A stretch of 64,000 nucleotides of DNA from Candidatus Kouleothrix ribensis (GTDB taxonomy: Bacteria > Chloroflexota > Chloroflexia > Chloroflexales > Roseiflexaceae), in contig JADKGW010000001.1 of the NCBI GenBank assembly GCA_016722075.1, forward strand, positions 930,001-994,000, read 5' to 3'. The position numbers and the translations under genes were made by a program. Positions 15,409 through 23,206 of the stretch are shown piece after piece. The notes below the pieces were generated by a model, which was not told where the DNA came from, did no database searches, and was given only the letters and a program-made list of their open reading frames with translations. The first letter of the stretch is position 1; the number at the start of each line of letters is the position of its first letter.

Positions 15409-16311
15409 TTAACAGTGCTGGTGCAGGGCCTCCAGCGCGGCCGCATCCAGGAAGCCCTCGGCCGCACCGACGGCGCCGATCTTGTACGAGGCAAAGGTGA
15501 TCGCGCGCTCAAGCGCGGCATAGGCGCCAAGCCCGGCGGCATAGCCATGCACAAACGCGGCGAACAGCGCGTCGCCAGCACCGATCGTATTCACCACCGG
15601 GCGGATATGTGCGGCCGGCAAGCGCCCGATGAAGCCAGCGGGCCGTACCGCCAGCAGTGCGCCCTCGGCGCCAAGCCCCACCACGACAATCGGCGCGGGG
15701 TAGTGTGCATACACCTGCTGCACCCACGCTTCAGGCGCGCACGGCAGGCGCTCGTGGCTCATGAACAGGATCTCGGCGGCGGCCATGTAGTCGTGGTTGT
15801 AGGCATCGTTGATCGTATCGATCGCGTGGACATCGGTAGCGATCGGCAGGCCGCGCCGGCGCGCGGCGGCCAGTAACGGCCGCGCGAAGTTGATATTGCA
15901 GAGCACTGCCAGGTCGGCGCCGGCGGCCGCGCGCTCGAACTGCTCGGGCGGGTAGGCGCGCTCCTGGATGTCCTTCAGGTCGGTGTTGATCTGGCGCCGG
16001 CCGGCCGAGTCGTACAGGATGGCCGATTGGGGTGTGGCGGCGAGCGCAGGCAGCACATATTCGGCTGCAATGCCATCGGCGGCGAGCTGGCGCGCGACCA
16101 TTGCGCCGGCGAGATCGGTGCCAATCAGCGATACAAGCCGCACGTCGTGGCCGAGCGTGGTGAGTGCGCGGGCTACGTTGTAGCCAACGCCTGCCACAGT
16201 GCTGCGCACGCCGAAGAACGGGTAGCGCACGGGGCTGTACGCGATCGGAAACCCCTCGACCTGGATGGTCGTCTCGATGTTGATCAGGCCGGCGATGACG
16301 ATGGTTGCCAT
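15409..16311 (-). CDS. PfkB/ribokinase family carbohydrate kinase
   Basis: 300 residues. The PfkB signature is present: the N-terminal GLINIETT strand, the glycine-rich GVGYNVARALTTLG segment near residue 41 and the C-terminal NTIGAGDALFAAFVHGY motif, whose final Asp is the catalytic base. The usual first Asp of DTxGAGD is Asn here. It should phosphorylate a sugar or nucleoside with ATP; the exact substrate cannot be read. It lies 70 bp downstream of the V4R gene on the same strand and may be co-transcribed with it. Confidence 0.9.
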   Translation of the reverse strand: MATIVIAGLINIETTIQVEGFPIAYSPVRYPFFGVRSTVAGVGYNVARALTTLGHDVRLVSLIGTDLAGAMVARQLAADGIAAEYVLPALAATPQSAILYDSAGRRQINTDLKDIQERAYPPEQFERAAAGADLAVLCNINFARPLLAAARRRGLPIATDVHAIDTINDAYNHDYMAAAEILFMSHERLPCAPEAWVQQVYAHYPAPIVVVGLGAEGALLAVRPAGFIGRLPAAHIRPVVNTIGAGDALFAAFVHGYAAGLGAYAALERAITFASYKIGAVGAAEGFLDAAALEALHQHC

Positions 16312-16381
16312 AGTTGCAGGTGAGCACGTTGCGCGTGGTGCCGGGTTGCATGCGATGCAGAAACTGCAACCTGCTCACGTT

Positions 16382-17008
16382 CTAATGTTGCTCGGGTGCG
16401 CGTTCGATCCGGATGCGGCAATGCGGTGCGCCGGCGGCGATGCACTCGACCTCGCTGACCGGGTAGGTGTCGCCGGTAGCCCAGCGCAGCGCCTCGCCAT
16501 AGAAACCGATCGGAAAGTAGCAGATACCGTGGTTGGCGCTGGTGCCGGCGCAGTATGGGCAGGCGCTGATCTCGACGAAAAAGCCCTCGTTGGTGTCGTA
16601 GGTGCGGTGCGGCGCGTGCAGTAGCTCTTCGGCCACCTTGGCCGAGCGCGAGAGCACCAGCTTGATCCGGGCGTCGATCGGCAGCAGCTTGAAGGCCGCG
16701 CCGGCGAGCACCGAGAGCGCCTTATTCGTCTCGCGGAAGTGCTTGAGCGAGTTGCGGCCGGCGCGCAGCAAGATCGGCCGCATGCCCCGGTCGCCGAAGA
16801 TCCGAAAGGCGACCGCGAACAGGTGGCTGAGCTCATCGACCGTGGCCGAAGGTGAGTCGTCGGCGGGGGGCAGCTCGCCGCCGCTGTAGAAGCGCTGGAG
16901 CTTGGCCTGCGCAAACAGCAGGCGCAGGCTCTTCTCGCCAAGGTTATCGATGATGCTGTCGCACACCTGCCGGATGACCTGCGAGGGAACCTGCTGCTGG
17001 TTAGTCAT
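16382..17008 (-). CDS. V4R (4-vinyl reductase-like) domain protein
   Basis: 208 residues. The C-terminal half has the V4R pattern: a Cys-rich CPYCAG segment, ICYFPIGFYGEALRWATG, then VSEVECIAAGAPHCRIRIE at the end. V4R domains are small-molecule or metal-binding modules found in bacteriochlorophyll proteins and regulators. The N-terminal half is helical (VIRQVCDSIIDNLGEKSLRL). No DNA-binding domain is visible. The ATG follows GGGAGCG at moderate spacing. The ligand and role are unknown. Confidence 0.8.
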   Translation of the reverse strand: MTNQQQVPSQVIRQVCDSIIDNLGEKSLRLLFAQAKLQRFYSGGELPPADDSPSATVDELSHLFAVAFRIFGDRGMRPILLRAGRNSLKHFRETNKALSVLAGAAFKLLPIDARIKLVLSRSAKVAEELLHAPHRTYDTNEGFFVEISACPYCAGTSANHGICYFPIGFYGEALRWATGDTYPVSEVECIAAGAPHCRIRIERAPEQH

Positions 17009-17153
17009 ACGCGCTCCCTACCTCCCGACTGTAACGCCGATCGTCGGTGGGCGGCACAACACCGCCGCGCCGGGTGTATCTTACCGGCGCAAGTGTACCA
17101 TATGTGCGCGTATGCGGCGCGGGGCGCCCCCGCGCCGCACGAGGCAGGGTGAG

Positions 17154-18593
17154 TTAACCCAGGCCAGCCGGCACCGGCGCCGCCAGTGGCACTGTGACGG
17201 CCTCCATAGTTGGTTGGGTGCCCAGGCGGCGGCCGAGCGCATGGATCACATCGGCAACAATCGCCACGACCTGGTCGGCGTCCTCGGCGGGCAGGTTGAG
17301 CGGTGGCGCCAGCTGAATCACTGGGTCGAGCCGGTCATCGGCGCGGCAGATCAGGCCGCGGCGCTTGAACTGATCGGAGAGCCAGGCCATCAGGTTGGGC
17401 TCTTCGAGCGGCTGGTTGCCAATGCGGTCGCGCACCAGCTCGATCGCCATAAACATGCCCATGCCGCGGATATCGCCGACGTTGGGATGCTCGCCGACGG
17501 CCGCACGCAGCTCGCGCATCAGGTAGTCGCCCATCGACCAGGCGCGCTGGTTGAGCTGCTCGCGCTCGAGGATGGCCAGGTTGGCAAGCGCGGCCGCGCA
17601 GCTGGCCGGGTGGCCGCCGAACGTAATGCCGTGCATGAACTTGTCGGCCTCGTCGCCCAGGAAGGCATCGGCGACCTCGGGGCGCACCAGCACGGCACCG
17701 AGCGGCGCGTAGCCCGAGGTGATGCCCTTGGCGCAGGTGATCATGTCGGGCACCACGCCGAAGGCATTCACACCGAACCAGTGGCCCAGGCGACCGAACC
17801 CGCAGATCACCTCGTCGGCGATCAGCAGGATGCCGTAGTGATCGCAGATCTGGCGAACGCGCCGCAAGTAGTCGGGCGGTGGCACGATCGCGCCGCCGCT
17901 ATTCTGCACCGGCTCCATAATAATCGCGGCGATTGTCTCGGGGCCTTCAAATTCAACCAGCCGCTCGACCTCGTCGGCGCAGGTGCCGGCGCACTGTTGG
18001 CCGAGCGCGCAGTAGCCGCAGCGCAGGCGGTGTGGCAGCGGCACGTGGCGCGCGCCGGGCACGAGCGGGCCGAAGCCGTTGCGGATGCTGGTGAGGCCAT
18101 TGACCGAGAGCGCGCCCATGGTGGTGCCGTGGTAGGCCACCCGGCGTGCGATCGTCTTATGGCGCTCGTGGAAGCCGCGCTTGCGCTGGTAGGCCTTGGC
18201 GAGCTTGAGCGCGGTCTCGACCGCCTCGGAGCCGCCGGTGACAAAGAACGTGCGGGTTTTGGGGCCGATCGGGCTGATCGCGGCAAGCTGGCCGGCAAGC
18301 TGGATCTGGGGCAGGCTCGGGAACGAGAACGGCGAGACAAACGGGATATCCATCAGCTGGGCGGCGATCGCGTCGACAATCTCGCGGCGGCCATAGCCAG
18401 CATTCACACAGAACAGACCGGAGAGCGCGTCGATATACTCGCCGCCGCTCTGGTCCCATACGCGCGACCCTTCCCCGCGAACGAGGATCGTCGTGGGCCG
18501 CGCGGAGGTACTGGCGGTGTGACCCATCTGGAAAAAGTGCAACCAGACATTGTCGACCAATGTCTGCTGCATCGTCGGATCGACGGGAAGCAT
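17154..18593 (-). CDS. Class III PLP-dependent aminotransferase
   Basis: 479 residues from the ATG at 18593, preceded by AAGGAG at 6 nt; an upstream in-frame ATG would bury that ribosome site. Class III features: GSEAVETALKLAK (phosphate loop), YHGTTMGALSVNG, the Asp motif LLIADEVICGFGR that holds the pyridine nitrogen, and the PLP lysine in CAKGITSGYAPLGAVL. The family includes omega-transaminases acting on beta-alanine, GABA, putrescine or pyruvate. A four-Cys insertion (CGYCALGQQCAGTC) near residue 190 is unusual and may bind metal. Confidence 0.92.
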   Translation of the reverse strand: MLPVDPTMQQTLVDNVWLHFFQMGHTASTSARPTTILVRGEGSRVWDQSGGEYIDALSGLFCVNAGYGRREIVDAIAAQLMDIPFVSPFSFPSLPQIQLAGQLAAISPIGPKTRTFFVTGGSEAVETALKLAKAYQRKRGFHERHKTIARRVAYHGTTMGALSVNGLTSIRNGFGPLVPGARHVPLPHRLRCGYCALGQQCAGTCADEVERLVEFEGPETIAAIIMEPVQNSGGAIVPPPDYLRRVRQICDHYGILLIADEVICGFGRLGHWFGVNAFGVVPDMITCAKGITSGYAPLGAVLVRPEVADAFLGDEADKFMHGITFGGHPASCAAALANLAILEREQLNQRAWSMGDYLMRELRAAVGEHPNVGDIRGMGMFMAIELVRDRIGNQPLEEPNLMAWLSDQFKRRGLICRADDRLDPVIQLAPPLNLPAEDADQVVAIVADVIHALGRRLGTQPTMEAVTVPLAAPVPAGLG

Positions 18594-19191
18594 ACTATTC
18601 TCCTTAAGGCGTGTCATAAAGGTGGGCGCGGGCCATACGCCAGCGGGCAGGCCATGCGCCTGGCATGGCGGTGCGGCCGAGCGTGCGGCAGCCGTAACCC
18701 TGGATGCTCAGTGAGACCGTCCATTAGGCTCTGTACGCTTGCGTGCTGCCCCCCACCGAGCTACTCGCAGGGGCAGGGCGCGCTCAGTTGCGGTTTGTCT
18801 GGTCGGGTGAGATCCCTCCTTATTGGCAGGCCTTTCGGAGATGCCTCCGTGCGATTTACGATACACCCTTGCGCTTGACGCTGGCTCGGTATCGCAAATT
18901 GAAAAGGGCACATTTCAAGGGCGCTCCGCCGGAAGGCGTCACCGGCGGGTCGACCTGGGATCTTACTTCGGGTACGAAGCAGGGTGTAGCTACGGGCGTC
19001 GCCTCCGTCCCAGGCCTGGGCAACTACCCATGCAAGTCTACCGCTGAATATCTGCCCTCCTTTCAAGCGATCTCGACGCTGGCGCGGCCCGGTCCCGGCG
19101 ACGGGGGACCAACCCATCGAACCGGCCGTCGCGGCGCGGCGCCCAAGATCTATGCGTGTGAAATCGGGTATATCGCAATTAGCGCGGCAGA
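18594..19191 (-). other. 598-bp non-coding region with nested hairpins (possible structured RNA)
   Basis: No credible gene on either strand. Nested pairings are visible: CCTGGGA (18954-18960) with TCCCAGG (19008-19014), enclosing CTTCG-GGTA-CGAAG (18966-18979); CCGCCGG with CCGGCGG (18926-18948); and GGTCCC with GGGACC near 19090-19110. The region sits upstream of the aminotransferase and downstream of the PIG-L gene on the minus strand. It could be a leader RNA or a small RNA. No known riboswitch motif was recognised. Confidence 0.4.
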
Positions 19192-19923
19192 TCAGGTGGC
19201 GGCGCCGTCGGCAGCCACCAGCGTCATGACGCGGAATGACTCGGCGTAGGCCAGGCCGGCGGCCTTGCCGGCGGCGGCAGCCCAATCGCGCACCCACTGG
19301 CCGTCGCCGGGGTCGAGCTGGCTCTTATGGCAGCGCAGCGCCTCGATCTTGCGCTCGATCGTGCTGGTGATATCGATGTGTGTATTGGCGTGAGCATCGT
19401 TATCGAAGATATACACATCTTTGACCTGGTGTGGCTCGAGGCCCTCGGCCAGCAGCTCGGGAAAGATCGGCCGGGTGCAGGCGCTCGGGAATACCGCGTA
19501 GATCGCAGCCTCGGCGGCGGCGCGGTGATCGGGGTGGTTGATATAATCGTCGCCGAGGAAGACCGCGTTCGGATCGCCGGTGACCACGCGGTCGGGCTTG
19601 AGCTGGCGGATCAGGCGCGTGAGCTCGCGGCGCAGCTCGATCGTCGGCTGGAGCGTGCCGTCGGCATAGCCCAGGAAGATCACCTGCTGGACGCCCAGCA
19701 CAGCACATGCGGCGCGCTGCTCATCGGCGCGGATGCGCACCAGCTGATCGAGATCTTGCTGTGGGTCGTTGCTGCCGGCGGCGCCGTTGGTTACGATGCA
19801 GTAGGTGATCTGGGCGCCCTGGCTGGCCCATATGGCGGCCGCGCCGCCGCAGGTAAACTCGGAGTCGTCGGGGTGCGCAAAGATCCCCAGGATGCGGGTT
19901 TCGGATAGGGTTGTGTCGGTCAT
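19192..19923 (-). CDS. PIG-L/LmbE family N-acetylglucosamine-type deacetylase
   Basis: 243 residues. The zinc-site motif AHPDD is at 16-20 and HPDHR at about 130. The second half has the family helix AAEAAIYAVFP. These zinc enzymes remove acetyl groups from amino sugars such as GlcNAc-malate or GlcNAc-inositol in thiol biosynthesis, or from other conjugates. The size fits the BshB-like branch, but no bacillithiol or mycothiol genes are close. The start has a GAAGTGAT sequence just upstream of the ATG. It is a single gene. Confidence 0.92.
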   Translation of the reverse strand: MTDTTLSETRILGIFAHPDDSEFTCGGAAAIWASQGAQITYCIVTNGAAGSNDPQQDLDQLVRIRADEQRAACAVLGVQQVIFLGYADGTLQPTIELRRELTRLIRQLKPDRVVTGDPNAVFLGDDYINHPDHRAAAEAAIYAVFPSACTRPIFPELLAEGLEPHQVKDVYIFDNDAHANTHIDITSTIERKIEALRCHKSQLDPGDGQWVRDWAAAAGKAAGLAYAESFRVMTLVAADGAAT

Positions 19924-20139
19924 ATCACTTCGTCGCTGTATTTGTATCCTGATTTTAGTGTACTACAGAGGTAGGGCTTCTGTCTAGCCGCAGGATTCAT
20001 CCGGCGGCAGCCTAAGCCCGCTCAAGCGGCCTGCCGCGGTTGGCTGCAAGGCGTGTGGGGGGCTGCGCACATGCGAGAAGCGCAGATTCCGGAGGGTATG
20101 CTCGCGTGCGGGGCTGGCGAGCCGGCGCTATTGTGTGCG

Positions 20140-21069
20140 CTAGGCTGCGGCGGTGATGTAGCGCTCGTGGTGGGGTGCATCGGGGTTGGATGGCGCGGTT
20201 GGAAACCAGATCTGGAATGTGACGCCGTTGCCCGGCGCGCTCTGCACATGCAGCGCCGCGCCGTGGCTGCGCACGATCCCGTGGACTGCGGCCAGGCCAA
20301 GCCCACGGCCGGTGAATTTAGTGGTGAAGAATGGCGCGAAAATGCGTGTAAGCGTAGCCGCATCGATGCCTGGGCCTGAGTCGCGCACGCTCAGGCGCAC
20401 ATACGTGCCCGGCGCGCAGTTGCCGCTAAAGATCAGCCCGCGCAGCTGGTGATCGTCGAGGTGTTCACAGTCGGTGTCGATCGTAATCGTGCCGGTGGCG
20501 CCATCGAGCGCCTCGGCCGAGTTTTTGAGCAGCTGGATCAGGATCTGCTGCATCGACGTGGCGTCGGCGGTGATCGGCGGCAGCGCGTGCCCGAGCTGTA
20601 ACTGCAGGCCACACTGCGGCACAAGCCTGGCGCGTAGCAGTTCGGCGGTGTCCTCGATCAGCGTGTTGAGCTCAAGTGGCTGCATGGCTGCCCGCCCGCG
20701 GCCGGCATACGCCAGCAGCAGGTGGGTCAGCTCGGCGGCGCGCCAGGCCCCGGCGATGATCGCCTCGATGCTCGCACGCGCGGCCGGCGCGTCGTGGAGA
20801 TCGAGCAGGGCTAGCTCGGCGTAGCCGAGAATGCCGGTGAGCGTATTATTGAAGTCGTGGGCGACACCGCCGGCCAGGATGCTGAGATTCTCGAGGTAGA
20901 TCGTCTCCTGACGCCGGCGCTCGCTCTCGAGCTGGTAGCCATCGTCCCAACGCTGCTCGGCAGCCTCGCACAGTGCGGCAATTGTGCTCTGGAGGCTGCG
21001 AATCTCTGCGCGTAGTGCCTCGTTCTGCTCGGCTAGTGTATTGTACGAGTGCATTGGTAGCTGGGCCAA
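20140..21069 (-). CDS. Soluble sensor histidine kinase
   Basis: 309 residues, no membrane segment. A coiled-coil N-terminus (EQNEALRAEIRSLQSTIAAL) precedes the phosphoacceptor H-box at His71 (GGVAHDFNN). The ATPase domain has the N-box LIQLLKNSAEAL, G1 DSGPGID, the F-box-like FAPFFTTK and G2 GRGLGLAAVHGI. No sensor domain beyond the coiled coil is seen, so it probably takes its signal from a partner protein. No response regulator is adjacent. The stop of the next upstream gene (FAD oxidoreductase) is only 17 bp away, so the two are likely co-transcribed. Confidence 0.92.
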   Translation of the reverse strand: MAQLPMHSYNTLAEQNEALRAEIRSLQSTIAALCEAAEQRWDDGYQLESERRRQETIYLENLSILAGGVAHDFNNTLTGILGYAELALLDLHDAPAARASIEAIIAGAWRAAELTHLLLAYAGRGRAAMQPLELNTLIEDTAELLRARLVPQCGLQLQLGHALPPITADATSMQQILIQLLKNSAEALDGATGTITIDTDCEHLDDHQLRGLIFSGNCAPGTYVRLSVRDSGPGIDAATLTRIFAPFFTTKFTGRGLGLAAVHGIVRSHGAALHVQSAPGNGVTFQIWFPTAPSNPDAPHHERYITAAA

Positions 21070-21086
21070 AGCGGGTTCCTTTCCTA

Positions 21087-22469
21087 TCAGAGTTGCCCAG
21101 AGTCGCCCCAGTGCTCGAGCAGCTGCCGGTAGCCGGGATCATCGTAGCGGGCCGGCGCGAGCGCGGCGGCGTAGCTGGGCAGCGCGGCCCCGCTGATATG
21201 CGCGGCGATCAGCTCGCCGGCAGCACATGCGGCCATCAGCCCATAGCCCGATAGCGCGCCGACGACATAGGCGCCTGCGATCGGTAGCGGCCCGATCAAC
21301 GGCCGGTTCTCGCGCGTCTTGGTGTAGTAGCCGCCATCAATATACGGCTGGGGCGCTCGCTCGATATACCGGGCCAGGCCAGGGATCATCGTAGCCATAC
21401 CCCGCAGCGCCAGCTCGGGGTAGTGCTGCTCGACCGGCACTGGAAAGACGGGGGCGACCGGGTCGAGGTGAATATTCCACAGGATCAGCAGGGTCGATGC
21501 GCCGGTGTGGCCCTCGGGCCGGCAATGGACGCCGGCCGGCAATCTGTCGAGCATCCAGGCGGTGTCGGCGTCTTCAGCCAGCGCGGCGCGCTCGTCGGCG
21601 TCCCAGGGCAAGCGGATCTCGTCGGCCCAGATCAGCATCGGCGCGGCGCGCGGCACCACGCCCAGGTAGTCGTTGAAGGCGATCTTGATATGCCGCTCGC
21701 AGAACACCGGCAGCTCGAGGCCCAGCAGCTGCCCGACTGCGCCGAGCATCGGCCCGGCGGCGTTGATGAAGCAGGGGCTGGCGATAGTCTGCGGGCCGTG
21801 GGCGCTTTGCACCTGCACGGCTCGCACGCGGCCGCCGGCTGTATCGACGCCCGTGACGCGGCCGCGCAGCAGCCGCACGCCGCGCGCGCGCGCTTGCTCG
21901 AGCATGTACATGCCCAGCTGCTGCGCGCTGAACCAGCCGCAGCGGCGCGGGTGCAGCACCGCGACGACGTGCTCGGCCAGGTACGGGAAGTGCTCGCGGA
22001 TCAGTGCCGGGTCGAGCAGTAGATCGGCGCCGTCGGGCTGGCCGGCGAAGCCATGGGCCGGGGCTGGAACATAGCTGGCAGGCGCGCCCGGCTCGCCGTG
22101 AACCCGGAGTGGCCCGGCGCCGAGTGCGCTGGCCTCGGCGGCTGCGCGCCTGAACTCGGCGACTCGGGCGGGGTCGGCGGTGGCGTAGGCGTAGCCGCGG
22201 CGGTTGAGCATGATCAGATTGCCGGTGTCGTGCGCAATCGCCTCGAGCAGGTCGATGCTGCGGCCCATAAACCGAACCATCGTATCGCCTGGGCCTGGCC
22301 ACCAGTTGCGGTACGCTTCAGTCGACTTATCGCTGGTAAGGGCGAGTGGCTCAGCTTGCTCGAGCAAGACAATATCGCCGACGCCGTGGCTGGCCGACAG
22401 ATAGTAAGCAGCAGCGATGCCGGCAATCCCGGCGCCGCATATAACGATTTCGGCCGAAGACGCGCTCAT
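21087..22469 (-). CDS. FAD-dependent oxidoreductase (DAO family)
   Basis: 460 residues. The N-terminal Rossmann motif is GAGIAGIAAAYYL (12-24), with the acidic end of beta-2 at LLEQA. The C-terminal FAD-binding motif is TRENRPLIGPLPIAGAYVVGALSGYGLMAA. The fold is that of D-amino-acid oxidase, sarcosine or glycine oxidases. The substrate is unknown; the active site is not assignable by eye. It precedes the histidine kinase by 17 bp. Confidence 0.9.
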   Translation of the reverse strand: MSASSAEIVICGAGIAGIAAAYYLSASHGVGDIVLLEQAEPLALTSDKSTEAYRNWWPGPGDTMVRFMGRSIDLLEAIAHDTGNLIMLNRRGYAYATADPARVAEFRRAAAEASALGAGPLRVHGEPGAPASYVPAPAHGFAGQPDGADLLLDPALIREHFPYLAEHVVAVLHPRRCGWFSAQQLGMYMLEQARARGVRLLRGRVTGVDTAGGRVRAVQVQSAHGPQTIASPCFINAAGPMLGAVGQLLGLELPVFCERHIKIAFNDYLGVVPRAAPMLIWADEIRLPWDADERAALAEDADTAWMLDRLPAGVHCRPEGHTGASTLLILWNIHLDPVAPVFPVPVEQHYPELALRGMATMIPGLARYIERAPQPYIDGGYYTKTRENRPLIGPLPIAGAYVVGALSGYGLMAACAAGELIAAHISGAALPSYAAALAPARYDDPGYRQLLEHWGDSGQL

Positions 22470-22744
22470 CGGTGCGGCTCCGTTGTTGAGTAAGGTCGAT
22501 CTCCCCCGTATTGTAGCATGTTCTCGTACGAAGAAAGCAGCCGTTAGACTGATATTTGGGTACGTAATGCGGCATACGGCTACTCGTAGTCATAATGATG
22601 CCAGCAATGCGTAGTTGGCTAGATCGCATTGGAACACGATACTGCGCTGGTACAACCGCCCAATGCGTTTGTGCTGCGCTATAGAGTATAATTGCCGCCG
22701 ACGAGCATGCTCGAAGCCGCCAAGTACTGTTGAAGGAGAAGGCC

Positions 22745-23107
22745 ATGCTGCGCTATCTGGTGTTGATCCCGATTCTGATCGTGGCACTGTTGCTCGTGCT
22801 GTTTGGTGTGCAGAATACCCAGCTTGTGACGATCCGGTTTCTCTCGTACAGCGTCGAAAATCTATCGGTATCACTGGTGATCATGGTTGCCGCGATCTTT
22901 GGCGCGCTGCTGGTGGCGCTGCTGAACGCATGGGGCGGCGTGCAGCGTTCGCTGCGCCAGCGCCGCGCCAGCAAAGAGCGCGCCGACCTCGAGGCGCGCA
23001 ATCGCGATCTGCAGAAGCGCGTCGCCGACCTCGAGCGCGAAAATGCCAGCTTGCGCACAGCGGCGCCAGCCCCGGCTGCCAAGGCGCCGGCCTCGACGCC
23101 CAAGTGA
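22745..23107 (+). CDS. LapA-domain (DUF1049) membrane protein
   Basis: 120 residues from the ATG at 22745, with GAAGGAGAA immediately upstream. Two transmembrane segments (YLVLIPILIVALLLVLF and VSLVIMVAAIFGALLVALL) flank a short loop with the family motif FGVQNTQLVTIRFLSYSVE. A cytoplasmic coiled coil (RADLEARNRDLQKRVADLE) and an Ala/Pro tail follow. LapA-type proteins support envelope assembly in other bacteria; the exact role here is unknown. A TATAAT lies at 22687-22692. Confidence 0.85.
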   Translation: MLRYLVLIPILIVALLLVLFGVQNTQLVTIRFLSYSVENLSVSLVIMVAAIFGALLVALLNAWGGVQRSLRQRRASKERADLEARNRDLQKRVADLERENASLRTAAPAPAAKAPASTPK

Positions 23108-23137
23108 GCTGGCGGGGGCCGGGCAGCCGCAGAACAG

Positions 23138-23172
23138 ACAGGAGGGTTAGGGCCATGCCCCAACCCTCCTGT
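23138..23172. terminator. Terminator-like hairpin between convergent lapA-like and protease genes
   Basis: ACAGGAGGGTT-A-GGGC pairs with GCCC-C-AACCCTCCTGT, a 15-bp stem, followed by TTGCCTG on the plus strand. The T-run is short, but the position between two convergent genes supports a bidirectional terminator. Confidence 0.6.
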
Positions 23173-23206
23173 TTGCCTGTACCGAAATGGAAGCGCTACT
23201 GGCGTG

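Noticed and set aside
18950..19030. ZTP/THF-type riboswitch suggested by GCCTGGGCAA
   Set aside because: The 5' conserved part of that class is absent and no plus-strand gene follows.
18743..19297. Open frames on both strands between the aminotransferase and the PIG-L gene
   Set aside because: Both run into the PIG-L gene from the outside, have atypical composition and no ribosome site; the region looks structured rather than coding.
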